Positions 1 to 10,984 of a stretch of 64,000 bases of DNA are shown one piece after another (position 1 is the first letter of the stretch; each line of letters opens with the position of its first letter). The position numbers and the translations under genes are program-made. Where the stretch lies: contig VLTN01000052.1 of the NCBI GenBank assembly GCA_008330645.1, positions 1 through 64,000 on the forward strand. The letters are read 5' to 3'. The DNA comes from Cafeteria roenbergensis (Eukaryota > Sar > Bigyra > Bicosoecida > Cafeteriaceae). The notes beneath the pieces are model-generated. The model searched no databases and had not been told where the DNA came from. It saw only the letters and a list, made by a program, of their open reading frames with translations.

Positions 1-473
1 AATGACAAGATGAGGGAGTGCAAGAAGAGCTCAGCTACAAAGGACAACATGAGCTCCATTGTGCCTTCGTCGTCACGACCACGGGACGCATGGGACCGGC
101 GGCCTTCGCCTTCCTCAAGAAGGTGGCGGACACGGCCTTCGGTGACCGGCCGAGGGAGCGTGCGCGCTGGGCCTTTCGCTGGCTGTCGAGGCTGAACGAG
201 GTCATCGCCAAGGGACTGGCGACCCAGCTGATCGGGCAGACGCAGTACCTGCGGCAGCAGGTGGAGCGTATGCGGTGAGCAGGGGCGGCTGAGTGGCGAC
301 TCGAGGCAGTGTGATGGCAGGGATCTGGGACTTGAGACTTGGGATTGCGGGTTTGGCGCGGTTTGTGATTCATCGGTGATGGAGTTGCTGGATTGGTGAT
401 TGGTGAGTCTGTGACTCGAGTGTGTGGCATGGTTACGCGAGTTTTCGACCCCCCCCAACGATGTTCATTCATC
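1..473 (+). mobile_element. LINE 3' end, copy 1 (runs off the left edge)
   Basis: The last part of a non-LTR retrotransposon ORF (to a stop near 278) followed by its 3' untranslated tail. It matches copies at 5493-6228 and 10985-11801 almost base for base where they overlap; the shared protein ends in the residues LRQQVERMR. After the stop comes a tail with direct repeats of 'gattggtgattgg' type and a poly-C run, ending in aacgatgttcattcatc. The reading frame differs from the other copies by small indels, so this is a dead copy. Its 5' part lies outside the window. See the copy at 10985 for the endonuclease assignment. Confidence 0.75.
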
Positions 474-511
474 TAGCCCTTGCTTCTTGATGAGTCTGTG
501 AATGAACATCG
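459..511. repeat. 13-bp inverted repeat at the LINE tail junction
   Basis: CGATGTTCATTCA at 459-471 is the exact reverse complement of TGAATGAACATCG at 499-511, with a 27-bp spacer. The left arm is the very end of LINE tail copy 1. It could fold as a hairpin, or could mark two oppositely oriented tail ends. Confidence 0.6.
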
Positions 512-575
512 TCTGTGAATCGAGTGTGTGGTACGGTGACGCGAGTTTTCGCCACCCCCCAACGATGCTCATTCA
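512..575 (+). mobile_element. second, shorter LINE tail fragment
   Basis: About 64 bp that repeat the last part of the LINE 3' tail: a 'gtgaatcgagtgtgtgg' stretch, then gacgcgagttttcgcc, a C run and aacgatgctcattca. It is closer to the tail of the copy at 10985 than to its neighbour at 1-473, so it looks like a separate, severely 5'-truncated insertion placed next to copy 1. It ends about 33 bp before the stop codon of the minus-strand ankyrin gene. Confidence 0.55.
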
Positions 576-608
576 CCCTAGCTCGTCAAACGTCCACGCC
601 TGTCATCA

Positions 609-3600
609 TCATCGTTGCGAAATGGCTCTAGCTCGCGCTGCCCTTTCCGTCTTTCTAGTGGCTTGTGCGAACGCCCAGAGCGCCAATCGGTGGCGGCGGA
701 ACCATCGCTGGAGTCGCTCGGCACTGCGAAGCACTTCGCTGCACGAATCACTCGTGCAAAGAGCCAGTGCGTCATCACCAGCCTGCGATTGAACAACCCG
801 CCCCGTTGGCCACAACAACTGAAATCAAGCCACTTACCACGGCAAGCAGGATGTTCAGCGAACCTTTGAGGTCGAAGCTCAACAACGGCTGAAAGAATTG
901 GTTCCACAGCGACCGATGCGCCTGTCTCTGGCGCACTAAGGGCTTTGCAAGCTGAGCGCCAATCGCAGTTTTCACATGGTTCTCGGCCTCCACGTCGGCG
1001 CCCCGGTCCAGCAGCAGCTCCGCTGTGTCCCGGTGCCCTCGTGATGCCGCTGCCATCAGCGCGGTGTCGCCATACTGCGAGGGCACATGCCAACTCACCG
1101 CACCTGAGGCATCACGGCATTGCAGCCCTCCCCCGAAACACATCCGGCCCCACCGACCTCGTCGGTCCCTGACGCGTGTATGCAGCGACACCGGCTGATC
1201 CACATCGTGCCTCGGTGTCCGCCCGTGACGCCCGGCGCCGTCCGGCACGCTGCAGCCTCGGGCGGCGCACTCACACGGTCAACGGCCTCCACGTCGGCGC
1301 CCCGGTCCAGCAGCAGCTCCGCTGTGTCCCGGTGCCCTCGTGATGCCGCTGCCATCAGCGCGGTGTCGCCATACTGCGAGGGCACATGCCAACTCACCGC
1401 ACCTGAGGCATCACGGCATTGCAGCCCTCCCCCGAAACACATCCGGCCCCGCCGACCTCGTCGGTCCCTGACGCGTGTATGCGGCGACACCGGCTGATCC
1501 ACATCGTGCCTCGGTGTCCGCCCGTGACGCCCGGCGCCGTCCAGCACGCTGCAGCCCTGCCTGTCTCACCTTGGTCTTGGCCTCCAAGTTGGCGCCCCGG
1601 TCCAGCAGCAGCTCGACAGTGTCCTTGTGGTCGCCTTGCGCCGCCAGGACCAGCGCCGTCGAGCCATCCTGCGAGGTCACGTGTCCTCAAAAACCACAGC
1701 CCAGATGGCTTATCGCCAATGCCACCTTCCGCTTGCCACCCACTAGCCGCCCCAGCACCCCATGACACCGTTCCCATGGGCATCACGGTGCATGGCCCGC
1801 CCGTGACGCCCGCACTCGGTCCGCCCCAAAAGAGCAGCCTTGCCTGTCTCACCTTGGTCTTGGCCTCCAAGTTGGCGCCCCGGTCCAGCAGCAGCTCGAC
1901 AGTGTCCTTGTGGCCGCCTTACGCCGCCCGGACCAGCGCCGTCCGGCCATCCTGCGAGGTCACGTGTCCTCAACGACCACAGCCCCAGATGGCTTATCGC
2001 CAATGCCACCTTCCGCTTGCCACCCACTAGCCGCCCCAGCACCCCATGACACCGTTCCCATGGGCATCACGGTGCATGGCCCGCCCGTGACGCCCGCACT
2101 CGGTCCGCCCCAAAAGAGCAGCCTTGCCTGTCTCACCTTGGTCTTGGCCTCCAAGTTGGCGCCCCGGTCCAGCAGCAGCTCGACAGTGTCCTTGTGGTCG
2201 CCTTGCGCCGCCAGGACCAGCGCCGTCGAGCCATCCTGCGAGGTCACGTGTCCTCAAAAACCACAGCCCAGATGGCTTATCGCCAATGCCACCTTCCGCT
2301 TGCCACCCACTAGCCGCCCCAGCACCCCATGACACCGTTCCCATGGGCATCACGGTGCATGGCCCGCCCGTGACGCCCGCACTCGGTCCGCCCCAAAAGA
2401 GCAGCCTTGCCTGTCTCACCTTGGTCTTGGCCTCCAAGTTGGCGCCCCGGTCCAGCAGCAGCTCGACAGAGTCCTTGTGGTCGCCTTGCGCCGCCAGGAC
2501 CAGCGCCGTCGAGCCATCCTGCGAGGTCACGTGTCCTCAAAAACCACAGCCCAGATGGCTTATCGCCAATGCCACCTTCCGCTTGCCACCCACTAGCCGC
2601 CCCAGCACCCCATGACACCGTTCCCATGGGCATCACGGTGCATGGCCCGCCCGTGACGCCCGCACTCGGTCCGCCCCAAAAGAGCAGCCTGGCCCGACAA
2701 ACCTTGTCCTTAGCCTCCAGGGCGGCGCCCCGGTCCAGCAGCAGCGCCACAGTGTTCCTGTGGCCACACCAAGCCGCCCTGATCAATGCCGTGCGGACAT
2801 CCTGCGAGGCCGCGAAACCTCAATGACCACAACCCTCGAGACATGACAATGGCGCCACCCCTCGCTTGCCATCCATTAGCCACCCAGCACCCCATGATAC
2901 CGCCCCCACCGGCATCACGGTCCTCGTCCCACCGGTGACGCCCTCGCGCAGTCCTTCCCAAAGGCAGCGGCCTTGCCGACTCACCCAGGTCCTGACATGC
3001 AGGTCGGCGCCCCAGTCCAGCAGCAGCTCCACAGTATCCTTGTGGCCACGCTCTGCCGCCAGAATCAGCGCCGTCGAGCCGCCCTGCGATGCCACGTGTC
3101 CTCAGCGACCACGGCCCTCAAAGCACGCCACCATCGCCACCTGCAGCTTGCCCCTCTCAAGCCAGCCAACACCCCATGACATCGCCCCCATCGCCAACAC
3201 GGTGCGTGGTCCGCCCGTGACGCCTGCACGCGGTCCGCGCCCGAAGGCAGCTGCCTCGCCTGACTCACCCCGGTCTTGGCCTCCAGGGCGGCGCCCCGGT
3301 CCAGCAGCAGCTCCACAGTGTCCTTGCAGCCACGCTCTGCCGCCCAGATCAGAGCCGTGCGGCCACCCTGCGATGCCGCATACCCCCAGCAACCACGGCC
3401 CTCAAGGCATGCCCCCATCGCCGACGCGGTCCACGGTCCGCCCGTGACGCCACGTGCAGTCCGCGCCCCAAGGCAGCAGCCTTTCCCGACTCACCCCAGT
3501 CTTGGCCTCTAGTCCGGCGCCCCGGTCCACCAGCAGCTCCACAGTGTCCTTGTGGCCACGGCCAGCCGCCATGATCAGCGCCGTCGAGCCAAACTGCAAC

Positions 3601-5368
3601 ACCACGTGCCCTCAGCAGCCACAGGTGATCCGCAAAGCCACTGATGCCACCTTCGGCTAGACTCACAGCGGCAGCCAGCACACCATTTCATCGCCCCCAT
3701 GGGCCACCGCGGTCCGCGGCCCGCCTGTGACGCCCGCGCGCGGTGCGCGCCCGAAGGCAGCAGCCTCGCCTGCCTCACCCGAGTCTTGGCCTTCAAGTTG
3801 GCGCCCCGGTCCAGCAGCAGCTCCACCGTGTCCTTGTGGCCACTCCATGCCGCCAGGACCAGCGCCGTCGAGCCATCCTGCGAGCCCACGTGTCGTCGGC
3901 GACCACAGCTCTCACGGCATGCCGTCAATGCCACCTCCCTCTTGCCACCCACGAGCAACCCAGCACCCCATGCATCGTCAACACGGTCCGCGGCCCGCCC
4001 GTGACGCCCACGCGCAGTCCGCCATCAAAACAGCAGCCTCGCCTGACTCACCCTGCCCTTGGCCTCCAGGCCAGCGCCCCTGTCCAGCAGCAGCTCCACA
4101 GTGTCCTCTTGGCCACGCTCCGCCGCCAGGATCAGCGCCATGCGACCATCCTGCGAGGCCACGTGTCCAAACCGACGAAAGCTCTCAAGGCATGCCACCA
4201 GCGCCATCTGCAGCTAATCCCCCACGAGCCACCCATGACACCGTTCCATCGCCACCGATGTCCGCGCGCCGCCCGTGACGGCCACGTGCAGTCCGCGCCC
4301 GAAGGCAGCAGCCTTGCCCGACACACCCCGGTCCTGGTCTCCAGGTCGGCACCCCGGTCCAGCAGCAGCTCCACAGTGTCCTTGTGGCCACGGCCAGCCG
4401 CCATGATCAGCGCCATGCGGCCACCCTGCGAGGCCACATGTCGTCAACACCCACGGTCCTCAAGGCATGCAACCAGCGACACCTGCAGCTTGACAGCCAG
4501 CAGCGCCCAGCACCCCATCATACCGCCCCCATCGTCAACGCGGTCAGTGGCCGGCCCGTGACGCCTGCACACGGTCCGCCCTCAAACCAGCTGACTCGTT
4601 TGACACACCCCGGCCCTGGCCCCAAGGTCGGCGCCCCGGTCCAGCAGCACCTCCAGCACGTCCTTGTGGCCACGCTCTGCCGCAATGACCAGCGCCGTCG
4701 AGCCATCCTGTGAGGCCACGTGTCCTAAACGACTTTTGCTCTCAAGGCAAGTCACCAATGCCACCTCTCGCTTGCCACCCAGCACCCCATGACACCGCCG
4801 CCATCGCCACCGCGGTCCGCGGCCCGCCTGTGACGCCCACGTGCAGTCCGCCATCAAAACAGGAGCCTTGCCTGACTCACCCTGTCCTTGGCCTCCATGT
4901 CGGCGCCCCTGTCCAGCAGCAGCTCCGCCATGTCCTTGCGGCCACGCCACGCCGCCATGATCAGCGCCGTCCGACCGCGCTGCGAGGTCACATGCCCTCC
5001 ACAACCACAACCCTCTCGGCATGCGATTGGCGACACCTGCAGCTAGCTGCCCACCGGCACCCGTGACGCAATGCTGCTGACCCGATCACCGTCGCGCCCC
5101 GGACTGTCCCGCATGTTTCCCCGCGCGGTCCGTGGAGCAGAAGCCTAACTGGCAGTACAAAGACAACTTGCTGGATGTATTGGACCTCATCCCCTCGTCA
5201 GCGAGCGGGGAGCATGCTAGAAGCCTCAGCGCTCACGGCTGCGACATGTTTGCAGTTCAACGGCGCGCCCGCATCGAGCAGCCTGCTGGCCTCGGCAGTG
5301 TTCCCGGCCATCGCCGCCTCCCAGAGCGCGCTTGCCATTGCATTTGCCTCCACAGCAGTTGTGGCCAT
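609..5368 (-). CDS. ankyrin-repeat protein, one repeat per 99-bp exon
   Basis: Model of 17 exons on the minus strand. Exon 1 (5237-5368, 44 codons) starts at ATG 5368 and encodes an N-terminal ankyrin-like cap (SALWEAAMAGNTAEASRLL). Fifteen exons of exactly 99 bp follow: 4881-4979, 4609-4707, 4327-4425, 4052-4150, 3779-3877, 3495-3593, 3269-3367, 2985-3083, 2703-2801, 2420-2518, 2137-2235, 1853-1951, 1570-1668, 1275-1373 and 976-1074. Each encodes one 33-residue ankyrin repeat of the form DGSTALVLAA...ELLLDRGA. All introns are phase 0, with donors GTGAG, GTTTG, GTGTG or GTGAA and acceptors mostly CTCGCAG. The last exon (609-782) encodes a basic, amphipathic tail. The product would be 596 residues and presumably a binding scaffold. 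Exon 1853-1951 carries an in-frame TAA at 1919-1921, so the gene either skips that exon (frame is kept), is damaged, or has a sequence error. Reading through the last donor to a stop at 775, which would give a hydrophobic end, is an alternative. LINE remnants flank it on both sides. Confidence 0.75.
976..4979 (-). repeat. tandem exon-intron unit array (15 exons, period about 283 bp)
   Basis: The 99-bp ankyrin exons are separated by introns of mostly 173-200 bp (one of 127 bp), and the introns are similar to one another as well. Between 1570 and about 2700 the units are nearly identical across both exon and intron with a period of 283-284 bp, while units above 2800 have drifted. This is the mark of tandem duplication of a whole exon-plus-intron unit with recent homogenisation at the 3' end of the gene. 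Confidence 0.85.
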
Positions 5369-5492
5369 GCTGTCCGAAGTGCGCGGTGGCGGGCGACCGC
5401 TGGTTGGGAGCTGTGGACCAGACCAGCAATGCTGCAGAGCCCGACAGCCTCATTTTTGTTCACTCAACTCAGGGCCCAGAGTTCAAAGAGGC

Positions 5493-6228
5493 GCAATCTC
5501 CGCGATGTCCTGCACGCGGCGGTGCGCTCGGCGGGCTGCAGTCGGTGGTGGAGCCCTCCAGCTGGCAGGACGGGCAGACGCGCTTCGGGTCCCAGCCGGG
5601 TCCAGCGAGGCCGCGCGCAAGCGACCGGACCTGCGGGTGCACGTCGACTTCGAGACCACCTGTCTCGTCGACGTGCAGATCACCTCGGCGGTGAGCAAGT
5701 CCTACGTGACGCAGGGCCTGCAGAACATGGACGCCTTTCTCGAGCGCCGTGAGCATGACAAGATGAGGGAGTACAAGAAGAAGCTCAGCTACAAAGGACA
5801 ACTTGAGCTCCATTGTGCCCTTCGTCATCACGACCACGGGACGCATGGGACCGGCGGCCTTCGCCTTCCTCAAGAAGGTGGCGGACACGGCCTTCGGTGA
5901 CCGGCCGAGGGAGCGTGCGCGCTGGGCCTTCCGCTGGCTGTCGAGGCTGAACGAGGTCATCGCCAAGGGACTGGCGACCCAGCTGATCGGGCAGACGCAG
6001 TACCTGCGTCAGCAGGTGGAGCGTATGCGGTGAGCAGGGGCCGCTGTGTGGTGACTCGAGGCAGCGTGATGGCAGGGATCTGGGATTTGAGACTTGGGAT
6101 TGTGGGTTTGGCGCGGTTTGTGACTCATCGGTGATGGAGTTGCTGGATTGGTGATTGGTGAGTCTGTGACTCGAGTGTGTGGCATGGTGACGCGAGTGTT
6201 CGACCCCCCCAACGATGTTCATTCATCG
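5493..6228 (+). mobile_element. LINE 3' end, copy 2 (5'-truncated)
   Basis: Similarity to copy 3 begins near 5493. It contains the endonuclease signature (RPD...VDVQITSAVSKSYV) and then, after an indel that changes frame near 5775-5810, the conserved end (VPFV.TTTGRMGPAAFAFLKKV to LRQQVERMR, stop about 6033). The roughly 195-bp tail carries a poly-C run and ends in aacgatgttcattcatc, as in copy 1. The truncation point lies about 125 bp upstream of the ankyrin gene start. The frame change makes it non-functional. Confidence 0.75.
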
Positions 6229-7316
6229 GCGCTGCTGGGCAGCTCAATCCCACACACACTCAACGCATCTTCCATGTCCTTCGTCATCAACTTTCGCAGG
6301 ACCACGCTGTCTGCAGGCAGCCGCAGGTCCCACAGCTGGACGCTTCGTGGCGCGTCTGCGGCGCTGCCAGTGGCGTTTGGCACGCCTTCTTCGAGGATTA
6401 ACGCTGTGGGGGTCTCGGGAATCCGGACGAGGCCGGTGTCCCTGCCTCGTCGGGCCGTCTTAATGAGCTTCGTGGTGATGACGGACGAGCACAGGACCAT
6501 TTCGGTGCATCCCTTGGCAATGTCATTGTCCATGATCCTTGCTATCAGCGACCGCTTGCCGGGGATGTCGCTCCAGGCCTTGTCGGGCTCGGGACTTGGC
6601 TCGACGGCACTCCGCAGCTCCGTCGCCATTTCGAACATGCCAGTCTGCAACTTCGCCGCCGTTGCAGCCGACATCTCCTTCGGCGCACCGGACAGCGAAG
6701 GCTCACGTGCCTTGGACTGGAGCAGAAGGACGTAAACGCAATCCCTGACCGCGAACACGACCATGACATCCACGCCGCCCCAGTCATTCCGATGCTTGAG
6801 GAGCTGCCACGGCTTGATCGGCTCGTCGCTCTTGACAGCCGCCACAACTTTGGGATCCTTGCTTGTGCCTCCCCACACCATGATTGGCTTTAGAGGTGGC
6901 GGCGACGGAAGCGTCTCTCCATCCTTGGCGACAAGGCGATGGCTGACCAGCGCAGCAGCGGCGCCAGCCGTCGAGGCTGTCGCGGCAAGCCGCTCCATCA
7001 GCATTCCGGAGCACTCTCGCCCTGGCGCAAACCTGGCCATGCAAGCCGACACAAACGCCTGGAACCCACTGTGGAGCAGCTCGGCCGCGAGCAAACGTTC
7101 GAAGTGGTCGCTCAGTCCCAGGCTCGCAGGGCTCACCAAGGCCATCAACTCAACCGAGGTGAGAGCGGATCCGGCGAGAACGAGCTGCACGGCAAAGGAG
7201 CTCCACACTTGGCCGGGCAAGACGAGCGAATCTGTGCGAGTCCGGCCCCGAAAGAAGCCGACTTCATGCCAAAAGTCTGCCGCAGCTTCGATGTCAGCAC
7301 CTCCCTGTGCCGTGCA

Positions 7317-7389
<73 letters not shown>

Positions 7390-10327
7390 GTGACACGAAG
7401 CCCTCGAGCTCCTTGGTGTGCGCCGCGTCCTTTCCAAAGAGCCGCTGCGACGCCGCCAGCGCAGCGCTCAAAAGCGACTGCGGTGTCACGAAGCCTGACG
7501 TCGTCTCGGCGGTGGAGCTCGACTCATGCATTGGCATCCCTCCTGCTTTCGTCAGCCCGGTGCTTGAGCCGGAGAAATCCGGCTTGAGTTGCCCGAGAAA
7601 GGCCATTCCGACTGCCTTTAGGAGGACCAAGCGCTGAGGGACACGCTTAGCAGCGGCAACGAGCTCCCGGAACCGTCGATACTGATCATTGAGGGCAGCC
7701 TCGACCGCGTTTTCGAAGCCGCCTTCGACAACCGCGCCCCACTTCATCTGAAGGAGAGCTCGTGGGTTGCCGTTGGATGCCGTCACCAACGGCGCAATGA
7801 TATCCTGGGCTTCTTTGTCCGACTCGGGCAAGGTTTCCATGAAGCGAGTCAACTCCGCGGAGTGCTGCCACTGGGACGTCCGCAGAAAGCTCAGACCCTG
7901 GGATTCCTCGAGATAGGGGACCGGATCGAGGGTCTGCAACTTGCTCGTGTTGAATGCATGCCCGAACGAGCTGTACGAGGAGCCGGGTGCCACTGAGAGC
8001 GCGAACTCTGGCATACTCACGCCGCTCTTGAGGACGGTGGCGCTGTGCGCGTTGTGGTGCTGCGTCACCTCTTCGTCATACGCTGAACCGCGAATGAGGC
8101 GGGGAAGAAGAGCCGAGCTGCCAGTGATCACAATCCGCACTGGGATGTTCAATTCGTAGTGGTACTCCACCAAGTCGGAAAAACTTTTGAGGGCGTGGCA
8201 GTCAACGTAGTAGTTCTGGCTCTCGTCGAAGCACAAGGTCATGCTGATCTTGGGAGAGCGCTCGTGGCCGTCGAGCATGTCTCCGAACGTGGCACTGTCG
8301 TCCTGGCCAATGGCAGTCCAAGGGGACACTTTCATCGTCTCCATGCGCTCTGCGGCGACCTCAAGCCCAGACTTGCCACCCAGGTGAGCGTCGAGGTACC
8401 CCAGGCGAAGCATGGCTCTCCACACCACGTTGCTCGGATCTCGGGCCGCAGCTTCAACGATGCGGCTTGCAAGCTCCGACTGCTTGGCAACATGGCTGAC
8501 ATCCGCCCGCCCCGGGTCGCCTGATGGCCGCAACACAATCACCGTGCTTCGCTCTTCGCCGTGAGCGGCTCCCAAGAATGCGTTGGCGAAACCCATCGAG
8601 AGCAACGTCTGCGTCTTGCCAGCGCCACGGGGTCCCGTGAAATGGAAAGAGTTGCCTGGTGGACTTGGCCTCGCGCAACTGAATGCTTGGCTGATCCAAG
8701 AGCCCCTAGGCTCTGTGCGCCTCCTGAAGTAAACGTCAGGCAGGTGGCTCTTCGCGACATTGGCCTGCCTGTCTTGTGCAGTCAAGAACACCGGCGGACA
8801 GGTCGTTGCCGTGCAGTGAAGAATATCAAAAAGCGCGGGTTGGCATGCCAGCCAACTGGGGTCATCCCACGATTTGAACTTGACTACCAGGCGCTCCGCC
8901 ACGGCCGTGAGGCCAGCTTGGGACAGGTCCTCGGGAGGGACTGCAGCGCCGGCATCCTCTGCTAGCTTGCAGGCGTTGTCGACTGACCGCTGCTTGAGCC
9001 GACGGCTGAGGTGAACGACGCTAGCTGGCAGATCAGCCATCACCGGGCTGTCGGCTGGCAGCCTGCTGACCAGCGCTGCCTGAACTCGCAGGATGAGAAC
9101 GTCCAAGAGGGCTTTGCCTTGCCGTCCGTCGATGACCACCATGTGGCGGTCCAACACCGGAAACAGCGCTCGGGCTGGAGCAAGCCGGAGTTCCTGCTCC
9201 ACGGCCTCGCGCTTGGCCTTCTCGGCCTTCTCCTCGGCCTCGCGCTTGGCTTTCTCGGCCTGCCTTTCGGCCTGCTTCTCAGCCCTTGCCAGCAAGACGT
9301 CTGCATGCTTCTGCACTGTGTCGCCGGCGGACGGCTTGAACATGCCCTCCGCAAACTCTCCGGCCACGGACTGCAGGTGGCCCAGCCGGTGCCACTTGGC
9401 CAGCTGCGCTTTTCCGCCGGCCATGTGCAGAGTCACCCCGGCATGCTGAAGCACCGCGTCGATGTCGGTGGAGTGGGCGAGGTCGACGCTGGCGGTGCCG
9501 AGCCTTCCAATCAGCTTGACGATGTCCTTGGTGTCGTCAGAGCGGAGCCCCTTGGCGGCTCGCAGCCTCGTGATGAACGCGAAAAAGGCCCGCCCAAGCC
9601 TAAGCCGGGAGCTGGCGACTTCCGGCGGGACGAAGGACAACGAGAGTACCCCGAGGACTAAATCGATGGCGTCGGTTCCGGCTTCCTCCTGGGTCAGGTG
9701 GTCGGCAGCCCACCGCTCGGCGTCAGTCGAAAATAGCTGGGAGGCCGTCTCCGACACCGCGGAGCTCAGAGGACGCATCGGCGCGGAGGCTGCGCCCGTC
9801 GTCAAGTCACGTTGATCCGTGGCTAGGCGCGTCCCAAGGGGAGCTGCTGCGGCAGAAGAAGCCGCAGCTGCACCAGCACTTGTGTGCTCGGCTGCCGCTG
9901 GCCAGCTTCCGTCAGCACCGACATTTTGTCCTCGTCGATGATGCTTGGTCTTGCTCGCTTCCTGGCTGGACTTCTTGGCCCTTTTGCCCGCCTTGGACTT
10001 CTTGTGCTTCTTGGAGTCCCGGTGCTCCTTGCGCTCAGCGGGACGATGTGCCTCCGCAACTCCGGCTTGACGCTGGCCCTCCTTCACAACGGGCTGGGCA
10101 GCAGAGGCGCCGGCATCGCCAGCTTCCTCTCGGCGGGATCGCTTGCCAGTCCGGACATCGCCGGCAACACCGCGCTCGCGCTCGCGCCCGCGCTTGGCGG
10201 CGCGCCGGCCGCTTGGCTTCGCCCGCGACAAAACAGGCGAGGTTGAATTCGAGGACGACTGAGAGGCCGACGACGGCAAAAAAGAAGAAGACGAGGTGGA
10301 TGAAGAGGATGACGGCCGGTCCGCCAT
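6219..10327 (-). CDS. P-loop NTPase with nuclease-like C-terminus, CRN/RHS-like
   Basis: Suggested start ATG 10327. The N-terminus is Ser-rich and then very basic (KKHKKSKAGKRAKK), which suits a nuclear protein. A helical stretch rich in EKQAERQAEKAKREAEEKA lies around 9180-9290. A Walker A motif GPRGAGKT lies near 8620-8645 and a Walker B-like LCFDESQNYY near 8215-8245, followed by a sensor-like VITGSS near 8125. An alanine run of about 25 residues is encoded at 7318-7386. The C-terminal part, open down to 6219, contains D..GVDVMVVF....YVLLLQSK, which resembles the core of a PD-(D/E)XK nuclease. NTPase plus such a nuclease is the layout described for Crinkler/RHS-type proteins; that assignment is an inference. 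Coding lies in two overlapping frames, which could mean an intron; I have not resolved it and cannot say whether the gene is intact. Its stop codon falls in the antisense of LINE tail copy 2. Confidence 0.55.
7318..7386. repeat. (CTG)n trinucleotide run, 23 units
   Basis: An uninterrupted CTG/CAG run inside the NTPase-nuclease gene, read there as GCA codons giving polyalanine. Its perfection suggests length polymorphism. Confidence 0.9.
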
Positions 10328-10984
10328 GGTCGTGGGAGGGGCCGCTGGCCTCAGGTGCTGCGCTCTGCGAGGGCGGGGCCGGCAGCGAGCAGGGCGCAAG
10401 GGGACGCAGTGCAAGCTGTCTTTGACAAACCACGGCGCGCGAGCACGCTGCAGCCGTCCCTCAGCGTCAGCCCCGCCCAGCAAAATGACCGGCAACGTGC
10501 ACGCTCCGATCATGCCGTGAAGGCACTGCGATGGGCACGTGCCAGCGCTGCGTCGGGCGCCCCGGCAGAGAGAGCGACCTGGAAAACGGAACGGCCGCCT
10601 CCCCCGCACCTCACGATCCACGGGGCCGAGCAGCACCAGCCCCAAGATGAGCGCAGCAAGCTCGGGAAGAAGGAGCGGGGAGCAGTGCGGGGCAGCGGGC
10701 GGCCGCGTTTGCTGCTCGCTCTGGCGCGCAAGAGTGCAGTCTTTTTTGGCAGCCGCGACAATTGGCAGAGCCCGCGACCGCGCAGCAGCGCTCTCGCGCC
10801 GGCGGCAGTTGCAGGGTGTCACACCAAGGCGCGCTAGGGCCGCCACACGCAGGCAAGGGACCGATGCTTGACCCATGAGGTAGGCGCGGCGCCACACAAA
10901 CATGCCCCGGGGCGCTAGGCTCGGCCCTCGCGAGGGCGCGGCGCTGAACGCTCCGAGTCGGCTGGTTTTGGGCGCCACCGCGAG
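10328..10984. other. spacer between NTPase gene start and LINE copy 3
   Basis: About 650 bp with no supported gene. The frame of the NTPase gene stays open upstream through this stretch, but the residues look like translated GC-rich non-coding DNA, so I treat it as 5' untranslated or promoter sequence. The boundary with the LINE is approximate. Confidence 0.4.

Noticed and set aside
775-1074. Read-through terminal exon of the ankyrin gene with a hydrophobic C-terminus
   Set aside because: A spliced last exon at 609-782 has a good CGCAG acceptor, keeps phase 0, and gives an intron of 193 bp like its neighbours, so the hydrophobic stretch is more likely intron. It stays an alternative.
976-4979. 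CRISPR-like regular repeat spacing
   Set aside because: The period is an exon-intron unit with conserved splice sites and ankyrin coding content in a eukaryotic gene, not short repeats with unique spacers.
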